Shown piece by piece: positions 1-5,342 of a DNA stretch of 8,496 bases. This DNA comes from Planctomycetota bacterium (GTDB lineage: Bacteria > Planctomycetota > Phycisphaerae > Phycisphaerales > UBA1924): positions 1 through 8,496 of the forward strand of contig JAEYTB010000208.1 of the NCBI GenBank assembly GCA_023434205.1, given 5' to 3'. Made by a program: the position numbers and the translations under genes. The notes below the pieces were generated by a model. That model was not told the DNA's origin. It saw only the letters and a list, made by a program, of their open reading frames with translations, and did no database searches. Position 1 is the stretch's first letter, and each line of letters opens with the position of its first letter.

Positions 1-152
1 AGACCTGCCCCTACAGCGGCAACGCCGCGAGCGCCAACCACACCGCGGACTACAAGGGCGGCAAGGTGGGCTTCTGCTGCGACGGCTGCGTGGGGCGCTT
101 CAACAAGCTGGATGAGCCCGCGAAGGATGCGTTGATGTCCAAGGTGAAGTAA
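1..152 (+). CDS. C-terminal part of a small Cys-rich YHS/TRASH-like metal-binding protein
   Basis: Only the last 49 codons are in the window (reading frame from base 3, stop TAA 150-152). The fragment contains a C-P-Y-S-G motif near its start, then a D-Y-K-G-G-K-V-G-F-C-C-D-G-C-V-G-R-F segment. A CPxSG box about 20 residues before an F-C-C-x-x-C-x-x-F box is the pattern of small YHS/TRASH-like proteins thought to bind heavy metals, common in planctomycetes. I see the four cysteines directly; metal binding is inferred. The missing N-terminus probably carries a signal peptide or linker, but that is not visible. It is followed by its own strong terminator, so it is a separate transcription unit from the phage-type genes and looks like a host gene. 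It could also be the end of a longer multidomain protein. Confidence 0.75.
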   Translation, partial: TCPYSGNAASANHTADYKGGKVGFCCDGCVGRFNKLDEPAKDALMSKVK

Positions 153-180
153 CCGACCAGCCACACTGATGGATCTCTGA

Positions 181-210
181 AGGGCGGGCCCGCAAAGGCC
201 CGCCCTTTTT
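181..210 (+). terminator. Rho-independent terminator of the YHS-like gene
   Basis: A perfect 9-bp GC stem (GGGCGGGCC at 182-190 with GGCCCGCCC at 197-205) encloses the loop CGCAAA. It can be extended by an A181-T206 pair and is followed by a run of five T (206-210). It lies 28 nt after the TAA at 150-152. This is a classic intrinsic terminator on the plus strand and insulates the downstream phage-type block from the upstream gene. Confidence 0.92.
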
Positions 211-219
211 CATTGACCT

Positions 220-355
220 ACCGGCTTTGTGCGCACAGAACGTGACGCTTCGTTGGAGAACCTCACGTTTTCTCACAGTTTTTTCGCTTCGAGAATCACA
301 GCACCAGACGGGCATGCCCGGTTCGTAAGTCGTGTTCTGCGCGCACAAAGCCGGT
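220..355. repeat. 27-nt imperfect inverted repeat, arms 220-246 and 329-355
   Basis: The left arm begins ACCGGCTTTGTGCG and the right arm ends CGCACAAAGCCGGT. Over 27 nt the arms match at 24 positions. The outermost 22 nt (220-241 with 334-355) differ at only one base, and all three mismatches are transitions. The arms are separated by 82 nt. No target duplication flanks the pair and no transposase is present. It could be a paired operator, a cruciform-forming element, or a tiny non-autonomous element. Confidence 0.85.
309..320. promoter_or_regulatory. Perfect 12-bp palindrome, possible operator
   Basis: CGGGCATGCCCG is its own reverse complement and lies between the two arms of the long inverted repeat, 83 nt before the portal start. 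Perfect dyads of this size are typical binding sites for dimeric repressors. No regulator gene is in the window, so function is inferred from symmetry and position only. Confidence 0.35.
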
Positions 356-403
356 GGGCCGCGGGATGGGTAGAGGGCCGCACGCTCTCCCGAGGACCCA
401 CCC

Positions 404-1879
404 ATGCGAACCTACCGGCTGGATGCGTTTTCCGACGTCGGCCTTGATGAGGCGATGCTCAAGCTCGCGATCGACGAGCACGGGCGCGCGATCCCGCGCC
501 TGAACCAGCTCTGGGCGTACTACAGGAACGCGCTCCAGCCGGTAGGCGCAGGGCGGGACCACGCGGGCTGGTACCGCCAGCCCCAGGAACGCGGCCTGCC
601 CGCGCGGATCGTCGGCCGCTCCGACGACCGCCGGCGCGAGGTCGTCATCGAGAACGACATCGCCTGGCGCATCCAGGCCATGGTGGACTTCATGTTCGGC
701 AAGCCGGTGTCGATGGTCAGCACCGCGCACGACGAATCGCTCCGCGCCACCATCGAGCGGGTGCTCGACCGCGTCTGGGAGGCCAGCGGCGGCATCGCCC
801 TGCTCCAGGACGCGGCGCTGCTCGGGCACGTCTTCGGGCACGTGGACCTGGTCGTGCGCGTCGACGAGGACGGCCTGCGCGATGCCCTCTCGCGCGCCGA
901 GCCCACCCCCGAGGCCCGCGCCCTCGCCGGCGCGGAGCACATCCGCGTCGAGGTCGTCGAGCCCCGGCGCGGCATCCCGATCCTCGATGAGCACGACTAC
1001 CGCCGCCTCAAGGCCTACATCATCCATTACACGCGCGAGGCCAACGAGCCGCAGCGCGGCATGCTGACCCGCCTGCTGCCCCGCCTTGCCGGCCAGCCGG
1101 CGCGGCGCGAGCGGGTCGAGGTCACCGAGGTCATCGGCCCTTCCGCGGGCCAGGTCTACGAGAACGGCGCGCTGGTGTGGTCCCGTAGCGGCGACCCCTT
1201 CGGCGGCGCGCTGCCGGTCGTCCACGTTCAGAACCTGGCCCAGCCGTTCGAGTACGAGGGCCTGAGCGAGGTCGAGCCGCTGATCCCGCTCCAGGACGAA
1301 CTGAACACGCGCCTCTCGGACCGCGCCAGCCGCGTCACCCTCCAGAACTTCAAGATGTACCTGGGCAAGGGCATCGACGGCTTTGAGAAGATGCCGGTGG
1401 GCCCGGGCCAGCTCATCAGCACCGACAACCCCGACGCCAGCATCGAGGCGTTCGGCGGCGATGCGCACTCGCCCAGTGAGGAGTCGCACATCCAGCAGGT
1501 GCGCGACGCCCTGGATAAGACCAGCGGCATCCCGCCCCTGGCCAGCGGCGTCATCCAGGCCAAGATCGGCAACCTGTCCAGCGCCAACGCCCTCCGCGTG
1601 ACGCTCATGGGCGTGCTCAGCAAGACCGCGCGCAAGCGCGTCACCTACGGCGCCGGCATCGCCCGCGCCTGCGACCTGATCCTCGCGGCCCTCCACCACG
1701 CTCAGGCCCTCCACACGCGGCCCACAGACCGCGGCGTGCGCCTCACCTGGCCCGATCCCCTCCCCGAGGATGTCCGCGAGCAGGTGATGGCCGCGGAGGC
1801 CAAGGCGCGCCTGGGCGTCCCGCCGCAGCGCGTGCTCGCGGAGCTGGGTTACGCGCCGACCGACCCTGGGATTGCCTGA
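404..1879 (+). CDS. Phage portal protein (SPP1 gp6-like)
   Basis: 491 aa, a normal portal length. Portals form the dodecameric ring at one capsid vertex through which DNA passes and on which the head nucleates. Family signs: the early helix N-D-I-A-W-R-I-Q-A-M-V-D-F-M-F-G-K-P (about 84-101); a stem/clip region with an L-I-P-L-Q-D-E-L-N-T-R-L-S-D-R-A-S segment (293-309), matching the 'leads to / linked by dimers' helix of SPP1-type portals; S-G-I-P-P-L-A-S-G (374-382) followed by N-L-S-S-A-N-A-L-R (390-398), the usual crown-side helix; and a charged C-terminus with W-P-D-P-L-P-E-D (449-456). The ATG is set by GAGGA at 392-396. No terminase gene precedes it; the upstream neighbour is an insulated host-type gene. 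The frame is fully open with no sign of decay. The alternative is another portal family, but not another function. Confidence 0.93.
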   Translation: MRTYRLDAFSDVGLDEAMLKLAIDEHGRAIPRLNQLWAYYRNALQPVGAGRDHAGWYRQPQERGLPARIVGRSDDRRREVVIENDIAWRIQAMVDFMFGKPVSMVSTAHDESLRATIERVLDRVWEASGGIALLQDAALLGHVFGHVDLVVRVDEDGLRDALSRAEPTPEARALAGAEHIRVEVVEPRRGIPILDEHDYRRLKAYIIHYTREANEPQRGMLTRLLPRLAGQPARRERVEVTEVIGPSAGQVYENGALVWSRSGDPFGGALPVVHVQNLAQPFEYEGLSEVEPLIPLQDELNTRLSDRASRVTLQNFKMYLGKGIDGFEKMPVGPGQLISTDNPDASIEAFGGDAHSPSEESHIQQVRDALDKTSGIPPLASGVIQAKIGNLSSANALRVTLMGVLSKTARKRVTYGAGIARACDLILAALHHAQALHTRPTDRGVRLTWPDPLPEDVREQVMAAEAKARLGVPPQRVLAELGYAPTDPGIA

Positions 1880-1899
1880 TGACAAGCACCGTTCGTTAT

Positions 1900-1973
1900 G
1901 AGCCCGGAACGGAGTGACGGGTACAGCGCGAGTTTACATACAGGTCGCACACCCCTCACTGCGTTCGGGGCTC
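1900..1973. repeat. Imperfect inverted repeat between portal and scaffold genes
   Basis: Arms 1900-1921 and 1952-1973 match at 19 of 22 positions as inverted copies (GAGCCC-GAACG-AGTGA-GGG core), with a 30-nt spacer. The arms fill most of the 137-nt gap between the portal stop and the next start. The sequence style resembles REP-like intergenic palindromes rather than a terminator, as no T-run follows. The remainder of the gap holds nothing else I can name. Confidence 0.7.
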
Positions 1974-2016
1974 GTCCCCAACGCCACTCGAACCCGCAAC
2001 GAATAAGGAACCCGTG

Positions 2017-2421
2017 ATGCCCGACAACACCCCCACCGACAACTGGCAGCAGCGTGCTCTCGACGCCGAAGCGAAGCTTGCCACGCTCTCCGACACCCTC
2101 GGCCAGACGCAGGAGGCGCTGATGGGCGTGAAGCGCTCGCACGAGATCGACCTCGCGCTGCTCACCGCCGACGCCGTGGACCTGGAGGCGGCGCGGCTGC
2201 TGACCGAGTCGGCGCTCTCGCAGATGGACGCGCCCGACGTTCAGAAGGCGGTGGCGACGCTGCGGGAACGCAAGCCGTTCCTGTTCCGTCAGCGCCCGCA
2301 GCCGCGGGCGATGAGCGCGGGCCTCAGGTCCAACCCCACGCTCGACGAGGTCGCTGAGCACGCCCGCACCACCGGCGACCGCAAGTCGCTGCTCGACTAC
2401 CTCCGCGCCAAACGCACCTGA
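2017..2421 (+). CDS. Small scaffold-like phage protein (134 aa)
   Basis: The protein is hydrophilic and predicted mostly helical. Residues about 7-45 form a heptad-like Ala/Leu/Glu helix suited to a coiled coil. A central D-L-A-L-L-T-A-D-A-V-D-L-E-A-A-R segment (45-60) and a V-A-T-L-R-E-R-K-P-F-L-F segment (79-90) recall small phage scaffold or minor head proteins of the GP20 type. The C-terminus is basic (ending L-R-A-K-R-T), as in scaffolds that bind the capsid interior electrostatically. It sits between portal and major capsid genes, exactly where scaffolds usually lie. I chose ATG 2017 because AAGGA at 2005-2009 is seven bases upstream; a GTG at 2014 is in frame and would add one residue. 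No protease domain is present. The scaffold role is inferred from position and composition; a minor head protein is the alternative. Confidence 0.65.
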   Translation: MPDNTPTDNWQQRALDAEAKLATLSDTLGQTQEALMGVKRSHEIDLALLTADAVDLEAARLLTESALSQMDAPDVQKAVATLRERKPFLFRQRPQPRAMSAGLRSNPTLDEVAEHARTTGDRKSLLDYLRAKRT

Positions 2422-2425
2422 CCGG

Positions 2426-2452
2426 GTGCCACGGGCCCGTCCGCGGGCCGTG
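2426..2452 (+). other. Post-stop hairpin beginning with GTGCCACG
   Basis: Starts four bases after the scaffold-gene stop. CACGG-(G bulge)-CCCG (2430-2439) pairs with CGGGCCGTG (2444-2452) around a TCCG loop. It is GC-rich without a T-run, so it is more likely an mRNA 3'-end stabiliser or weak attenuator than a full terminator. The same octamer opens hairpins at 3696 and 5607. Confidence 0.6.
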
Positions 2453-2459
2453 CCCCCCT

Positions 2460-2483
2460 CTCCGCACCGTCGCACGTTCGCTC
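2460..2483 (+). repeat. Octamer array upstream of the capsid gene
   Basis: Three consecutive 8-base units: CTCCGCAC (2460-2467), CGTCGCAC (2468-2475) and GTTCGCTC (2476-2483). They are degenerate copies of the TGTCGCAC unit found before the next three genes. A pyrimidine-rich stretch and AAGGAG (2502-2507) follow, leading to the capsid ATG. Confidence 0.6.
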
Positions 2484-2512
2484 TTTCCCTTTCCCCTGTT
2501 CAAGGAGCCCCC

Positions 2513-3694
2513 ATGAGTTTCTCCGGCAAGTCCACGTTCACCGCTGGCGCCACCCTCCCCGAGCTGATGGAGGATGTCGCCGACATCGTCTCGATCGTGA
2601 GTCCCTTCGAGACCCCGCTGCTGGCGTACCTGGGCGACCCCAAGCGTGCCGCGACCAGCACCATCCACGAGTGGATGGAGGACACGCTGCTGCCCAACAC
2701 CGACGCCGTGAACCAGGCGAGCTTCTCACCCGACGCGGCGTCGGCCACCGTCATCACGGTGGACAACGGCGGCCGCTTCCAGGCCGGGGACCTTGTCCGC
2801 CCCGGCGAGGCCCGCGAGGTCATGCAGGTGACGAGCGTCTCGGGCAACAACGTCACGTTCGTCCGGCAGTACGGCGGCACGCCGGCGAGCGACCTGGCCG
2901 ACAACCTCAAGCTCACGATCCTGGGCAACGCCGCGCTCGAGGGCGCCGCGGCGCTGGCCGCCCGCTTCACCAGCCGCGTCCGCCGGCAGAACTACACGCA
3001 GATCTTCACGGCGAGCGTGGACGTGAGCGGCACGATGCAGGCCACCCGCCTCCACGCCGTGAGCGACGAGCTGGACTACCAGAAGCAGGAGCGCCTCCGC
3101 GAGCTGCTGCGCGACCTGGAGAACTGCATCATCAACGGCACGGCGCCCGCCGCGAACCCGCAGGGCTCGTCCACCGTCCGCCGCTCGATGAACGGCATCA
3201 TCCGCCAGATCTCCACCAACCAGTTCGCCCCGGGCGTCGGGCCCATCCCCGACGGCGGCGGCAACGACAGCGACATCCTGACCGAGGAGGTCCTCAACGC
3301 CGCCCTGCGCACGATCTGGGAGAGCTCCTCGGCCCGCATCGACACCATCGTCGCCGGCGGCCTGCAGAAGCGGCGCATCAACAAGTTCATCGCCAACACC
3401 GTGCGCGAGCACCCCGCCGGCGGCAAGCGCTTCACCGACGGTGTGGGCGTCTACGAGTCGGACTTTGGCGTGTGCAACGTGCTGCTCTCGCGCTGGGTTC
3501 CCGCCGACACCATCCTGCTGCTGGACAGCTCGCGGATCGAGGTCATGCCCCTCAGCGGCCGCAGCTTCCACTACAAGCCCCTGGCCGCCACCGGCGACTC
3601 TTTCTCCGGCCAGCTCATCGGCGAGTACACGCTGGAGTTCCGCAACGAAAACGCCCACGGCCTGGTCCGGGGCCTCTCCACCGCCTCAGAGTGA
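2513..3694 (+). CDS. Major capsid protein, SU10/DUF5309-type (HK97 fold)
   Basis: 393 aa from ATG 2513, which has GGAG five bases upstream (2504-2507); an in-frame ATG at 2426 would translate the hairpin and octamer array and is rejected. Hallmarks: N-terminal D-V-A-D-I-V-S-I-V-S-P-F-E-T-P-L-L (21-37); H-E-W-M-E-D-T-L-L-P-N (52-62); a beta domain around 78-120; Y-T-Q-I-F-T-A-S-V-D-V-S-G-T (161-174); and a long helix D-E-L-D-Y-Q-K-Q-E-R-L-R-E-L-L-R-D-L-E (185-203) matching the HK97-fold spine helix. The C-terminal beta domain ends G-E-Y-T-L-E-F-R-N-E-N-A-H (370-382). It would form the shell together with the scaffold and portal encoded upstream. No separate maturation protease is in the window, and the N-terminus lacks a long delta-like domain. 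The phage origin makes an encapsulin unlikely. Confidence 0.92.
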   Translation: MSFSGKSTFTAGATLPELMEDVADIVSIVSPFETPLLAYLGDPKRAATSTIHEWMEDTLLPNTDAVNQASFSPDAASATVITVDNGGRFQAGDLVRPGEAREVMQVTSVSGNNVTFVRQYGGTPASDLADNLKLTILGNAALEGAAALAARFTSRVRRQNYTQIFTASVDVSGTMQATRLHAVSDELDYQKQERLRELLRDLENCIINGTAPAANPQGSSTVRRSMNGIIRQISTNQFAPGVGPIPDGGGNDSDILTEEVLNAALRTIWESSSARIDTIVAGGLQKRRINKFIANTVREHPAGGKRFTDGVGVYESDFGVCNVLLSRWVPADTILLLDSSRIEVMPLSGRSFHYKPLAATGDSFSGQLIGEYTLEFRNENAHGLVRGLSTASE

Positions 3695-3695
3695 T

Positions 3696-3722
3696 GTGCC
3701 ACGACCGCGCTTCATGGTCGTG
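3696..3722 (+). other. Post-stop hairpin beginning with GTGCCACG
   Basis: One base after the capsid-gene stop. CACGACC (3700-3706) pairs perfectly with GGTCGTG (3716-3722) over a 9-nt loop. The arms are nearly the same as those of the hairpin at 5611-5634, so the two are probably copies of one element. Confidence 0.6.
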
Positions 3723-3734
3723 CTGAATGCACCC

Positions 3735-3768
3735 ACGCCCCGCGCCGCCAACCCGGCGCGCGGCGTTT
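3735..3768 (+). terminator. Strong GC hairpin with short T-run after the capsid gene (attenuator-like)
   Basis: Thirteen positions (3735-3747 with 3754-3766) pair with a single C-C mismatch around a CCAACC loop, followed by only TTT and then CCC. The stem is strong, but the T-run is weak for an intrinsic terminator. It could lower expression of the downstream genes relative to the capsid protein, which is needed in far higher copy number. Partial termination is inferred. Confidence 0.45.
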
Positions 3769-3780
3769 CCCTCCCCTCCC

Positions 3781-3796
3781 TGTCGCACCATCGCAC
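3781..3796 (+). repeat. Octamer array upstream of the connector-like gene
   Basis: Two adjacent units, TGTCGCAC (3781-3788) and CATCGCAC (3789-3796), lie immediately before CCTCGGAG, which carries the ribosome binding site (GGAG 3801-3804). Confidence 0.7.
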
Positions 3797-3810
3797 CCTC
3801 GGAGCCCCCC

Positions 3811-4455
3811 ATGTTCGCCACCGACAAGGACCTGCTGCTGCTGGAGCCCAACCTCTTCCGCGATGTCGCCTGGACAGGCCAGCGCCTGGTCTCCGGCGTC
3901 GTGCAGATCGCCTCGGGCATCGTCAAGTTCCAGTCCAGCGATGTGCGGATCACCGATGTGGGCCTCGCGCCCGGGCACATCGTCATCGTCGGCCTCACGC
4001 CCTACGAGATCATCGAGGTCATCAACGACACCGACGCCACGATCTCCAAGGTGCGCGCCGGCAACGACGACCCGGTCATCCCCATGGCCGACATCGAGAC
4101 CGACACGCCCGCGATCATCGCGACCTTCGCCCCGCAGACCGCCATCGTCCACCGCCAGGTCCTCCGCATGCTGGGCATCGAGCCCGAGCACCCCGCGCCC
4201 GGCATGCCCGCCGCGGCGGACATTACCAACCCCCGCGCCCTCGCGCGCCTGGAGGCCCTGGGCTCGCTCCACCTCATCTACTCCGCCGCGGGCGCGCTCA
4301 CTCCTGCCGACTCGCCCGCCAACCAGCGGGCGGAGCTGTACCGCCGCCGCTTCAGCGAGGAACGCGCCCGCTGCCGTGTTGAGGTGGACACCAACAACGA
4401 CGGCCTCCCAGACTCCACCCGCATGCTCAACATGATCCAGTTCACCCGCGCCTGA
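3811..4455 (+). CDS. Putative head-tail connector / neck protein (214 aa)
   Basis: Start ATG 3811 has GGAG at 3801-3804; the open frame reaching back to 3727 crosses a strong hairpin and the octamer array and is not used. The N-terminal half (about 25-110) alternates short beta strands (V-S-G-V-V-Q-I, G-H-I-V-I-V-G-L, Y-E-I-I-E-V-I), suggesting a small barrel. The second half is helical (R-Q-V-L-R-M-L-G-I 115-123; N-P-R-A-L-A-R-L-E-A-L-G-S-L-H-L-I-Y 140-157). Helical, head-proximal proteins encoded just after the major capsid gene commonly complete the portal vertex. Residues 193-201 read D-T-N-N-D-G-L-P-D, a good calcium-binding-type loop. Assignment rests on position and fold impression, not on a family I can name; a head decoration or completion protein is the alternative. 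Confidence 0.55.
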   Translation: MFATDKDLLLLEPNLFRDVAWTGQRLVSGVVQIASGIVKFQSSDVRITDVGLAPGHIVIVGLTPYEIIEVINDTDATISKVRAGNDDPVIPMADIETDTPAIIATFAPQTAIVHRQVLRMLGIEPEHPAPGMPAAADITNPRALARLEALGSLHLIYSAAGALTPADSPANQRAELYRRRFSEERARCRVEVDTNNDGLPDSTRMLNMIQFTRA

Positions 4456-4460
4456 AACGC

Positions 4461-4500
4461 TGTCGCACTGTCGCACGATCGCTCTGTCGCACTCCCGCTC
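4461..4500 (+). repeat. Five-unit octamer array upstream of the 130-aa gene
   Basis: Exact 8-base phase through 40 nt: TGTCGCAC at 4461-4468, again at 4469-4476, GATCGCTC at 4477-4484, TGTCGCAC at 4485-4492, and TCCCGCTC at 4493-4500. This is the longest of the arrays and fills almost the whole gap between the two genes. Confidence 0.85.
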
Positions 4501-4511
4501 TTGGGGCTCCC

Positions 4512-4904
4512 ATGCTCATCCTCAACCCCCGCCAGGTCACCTTCGCCGGCTCGCCGTGGAACGACGTCACGCTCATCGCCCTGGACCGCACGGCGGCGCG
4601 CCTGGTGATCGACCACTCCGACCACGGCCCGCACCCCACCTTCGCCGACGCCCCACAGCAGCGCACCACGCTCCGCGTCGTCATGGACCTCCCCGGCCTG
4701 GATGCGCCCACGCCCGGTGACACCGGCACGCTCACCTTCACCACCAGCCCCACGGCGAGCGACGCCTCCGCCCAGACGCTCTCGGCCACGTGCGTCGTCA
4801 CCGGCGTCACCCACGAGATCGCGTTCAAGCGACCTCCCACCCGCACCATCGAGCTCATCGCCCTCTCAAGCGACGGGGCTGCCGACCCGATCACGCTCGC
4901 CTGA
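4512..4904 (+). CDS. Unassigned small virion-like protein, mostly beta (130 aa)
   Basis: I do not recognise the family with certainty. ATG 4512 follows TTGGGGCTCCC; GGGG at 4503-4506 is a weak ribosome binding site. The sequence reads as alternating beta strands: R-Q-V-T-F (7-11), V-T-L-I-A-L-D (19-25), R-L-V-I-D (30-34), R-T-T-L-R-V-V-M-D-L (51-60), G-T-L-T-F-T-T (72-78), A-T-C-V-V-T-G-V-T-H-E (92-102) and T-I-E-L-I-A-L (112-118), ending in an acidic tail. A beta-sandwich of this size next to head-neck genes fits a tail-tube-like, adaptor or decoration subunit. There are no membrane segments and no signal peptide. The frame is intact and GC-rich like its neighbours. A specific role is a guess. 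Confidence 0.6.
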   Translation: MLILNPRQVTFAGSPWNDVTLIALDRTAARLVIDHSDHGPHPTFADAPQQRTTLRVVMDLPGLDAPTPGDTGTLTFTTSPTASDASAQTLSATCVVTGVTHEIAFKRPPTRTIELIALSSDGAADPITLA

Positions 4905-4917
4905 TCATCGCCTCGGC

Positions 4918-4941
4918 TGTCGCACCATCGCACTGTCGCAC
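4918..4941 (+). repeat. Octamer array upstream of the 123-aa gene
   Basis: Three units in 8-base phase: TGTCGCAC (4918-4925), CATCGCAC (4926-4933) and TGTCGCAC (4934-4941). The ribosome binding site GGAG (4949-4952) follows. Confidence 0.8.
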
Positions 4942-4957
4942 TTGCCCTGGAGCCCGC

Positions 4958-5329
4958 ATGTCATCCTTCAAGTCCCTCAACCTGTTCGGCAGCGGCCCGC
5001 ACCGCTTCTCGCTCTCGGCTCAGGGCGAGGAGATCGTGCCCAACTATGTGATCGGCGCCGGCGACCACGGCACCGCGCCCGTCGGCCCGCTCGAGCTCGA
5101 CATCACCGTCACGGGCCGCCTGATCGCCAGCAGCGAGTCCGCGCTGTGGACGCTGCGCGACGCCATCACCGCGCAGCTCGCCGACCCGCCCGTCCCCGGC
5201 ACGCTCATCGACAACCACGCCCGCAGCTTCACCGACATGAGCTTCATCAGCTACCAGGAGCACGGCCCCACCGACCGCGCCCGCACCCGCTCCATCGCCT
5301 ATACCGCCACCTTCCGCCGCTTCGCGTAA
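4958..5329 (+). CDS. Unassigned small virion-like protein (123 aa)
   Basis: ATG 4958 has GGAG five bases upstream. The longer frame opening at 4790 overlaps the preceding gene, gives an Arg/His-rich nonsense N-terminus, and crosses the octamer array. Visible parts: an N-terminal S-L-N-L-F-G-S-G-P-H-R-F-S-L (6-19); a strand L-E-L-D-I-T-V-T-G-R-L-I-A (45-57); a helix E-S-A-L-W-T-L-R-D-A-I-T-A-Q-L (60-74); and a C-terminal strand pair with F-T-D-M-S-F-I-S-Y (about 91-99) and S-I-A-Y-T-A-T-F-R-R-F (112-122). The strand-helix-strands pattern and the gene order suggest a virion component such as a tail-completion or baseplate-type subunit. I cannot name a family. It has no signal peptide or membrane helix. 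Confidence 0.6.
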   Translation: MSSFKSLNLFGSGPHRFSLSAQGEEIVPNYVIGAGDHGTAPVGPLELDITVTGRLIASSESALWTLRDAITAQLADPPVPGTLIDNHARSFTDMSFISYQEHGPTDRARTRSIAYTATFRRFA

Positions 5330-5342
5330 CCCCCCCTCCCCC

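Larger units (their letters stand above)
211..403 (+). promoter_or_regulatory. Non-coding leader upstream of the portal gene; probable promoter/operator region
   Basis: This 193-nt stretch between the terminator and the portal start has no credible gene. Its centre (about 260-300, with runs TTTT and TTTTTT) is more AT-rich than the rest of the window and is the likeliest place for a promoter, since the preceding terminator means transcription must restart here. I could not identify convincing -35/-10 boxes. It carries a long imperfect inverted repeat (220-246 with 329-355), a perfect palindrome (309-320) and a smaller inverted repeat (AACGTGA 239-245, TCACGTT 263-269). It ends with GAGGA at 392-396, seven bases before the portal ATG, which serves as ribosome binding site. 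Confidence 0.5.

Noticed and set aside
213..218. TTGACC as a -35 box
   Set aside because: No acceptable -10 sequence lies 16-18 bases downstream; the match alone is expected by chance.
220..355. Insertion sequence with terminal inverted repeats
   Set aside because: Only 82 bases lie between the arms, no transposase is present, and there is no flanking target duplication; kept only as an inverted repeat.
296..1885. 529-codon open frame on the minus strand opposite the portal gene
   Set aside because: It is a mirror of GC-rich codon bias. Its product is a low-complexity Ala/Gly/Val/Asp/Arg mix without domains, while the plus-strand frame is a clear portal.
2426..2512. N-terminal extension of the capsid protein from the upstream ATG
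   Set aside because: It would translate a hairpin and the octamer array. The ATG at 2513 has a good ribosome binding site and gives the family-typical N-terminus.
2513..3694. Encapsulin nanocompartment shell protein
   Set aside because: It shares the HK97 fold, but the sequence hallmarks are those of SU10/DUF5309 capsid proteins, and portal and scaffold-like genes are adjacent.
2671..3726. Long Arg/Pro/His-rich plus-strand frame inside the capsid gene, and the 310-codon minus-strand frame at 2726-3658
   Set aside because: Both overlap a confidently recognised capsid gene, have biased nonsense composition, and no ribosome binding site.
3727..3810. N-terminal extension of the connector-like protein
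   Set aside because: It runs through a strong GC hairpin and the octamer array and gives a Pro/Arg-rich stretch; ATG 3811 has its own GGAG.
4461..4500. CRISPR-like array
   Set aside because: Units are 8 bases, directly adjacent and without spacers; no Cas genes are present.
4790..4957. N-terminal extension of the 123-aa protein
   Set aside because: It overlaps the preceding gene in another frame and is Arg/His-rich; ATG 4958 has GGAG at the right distance.
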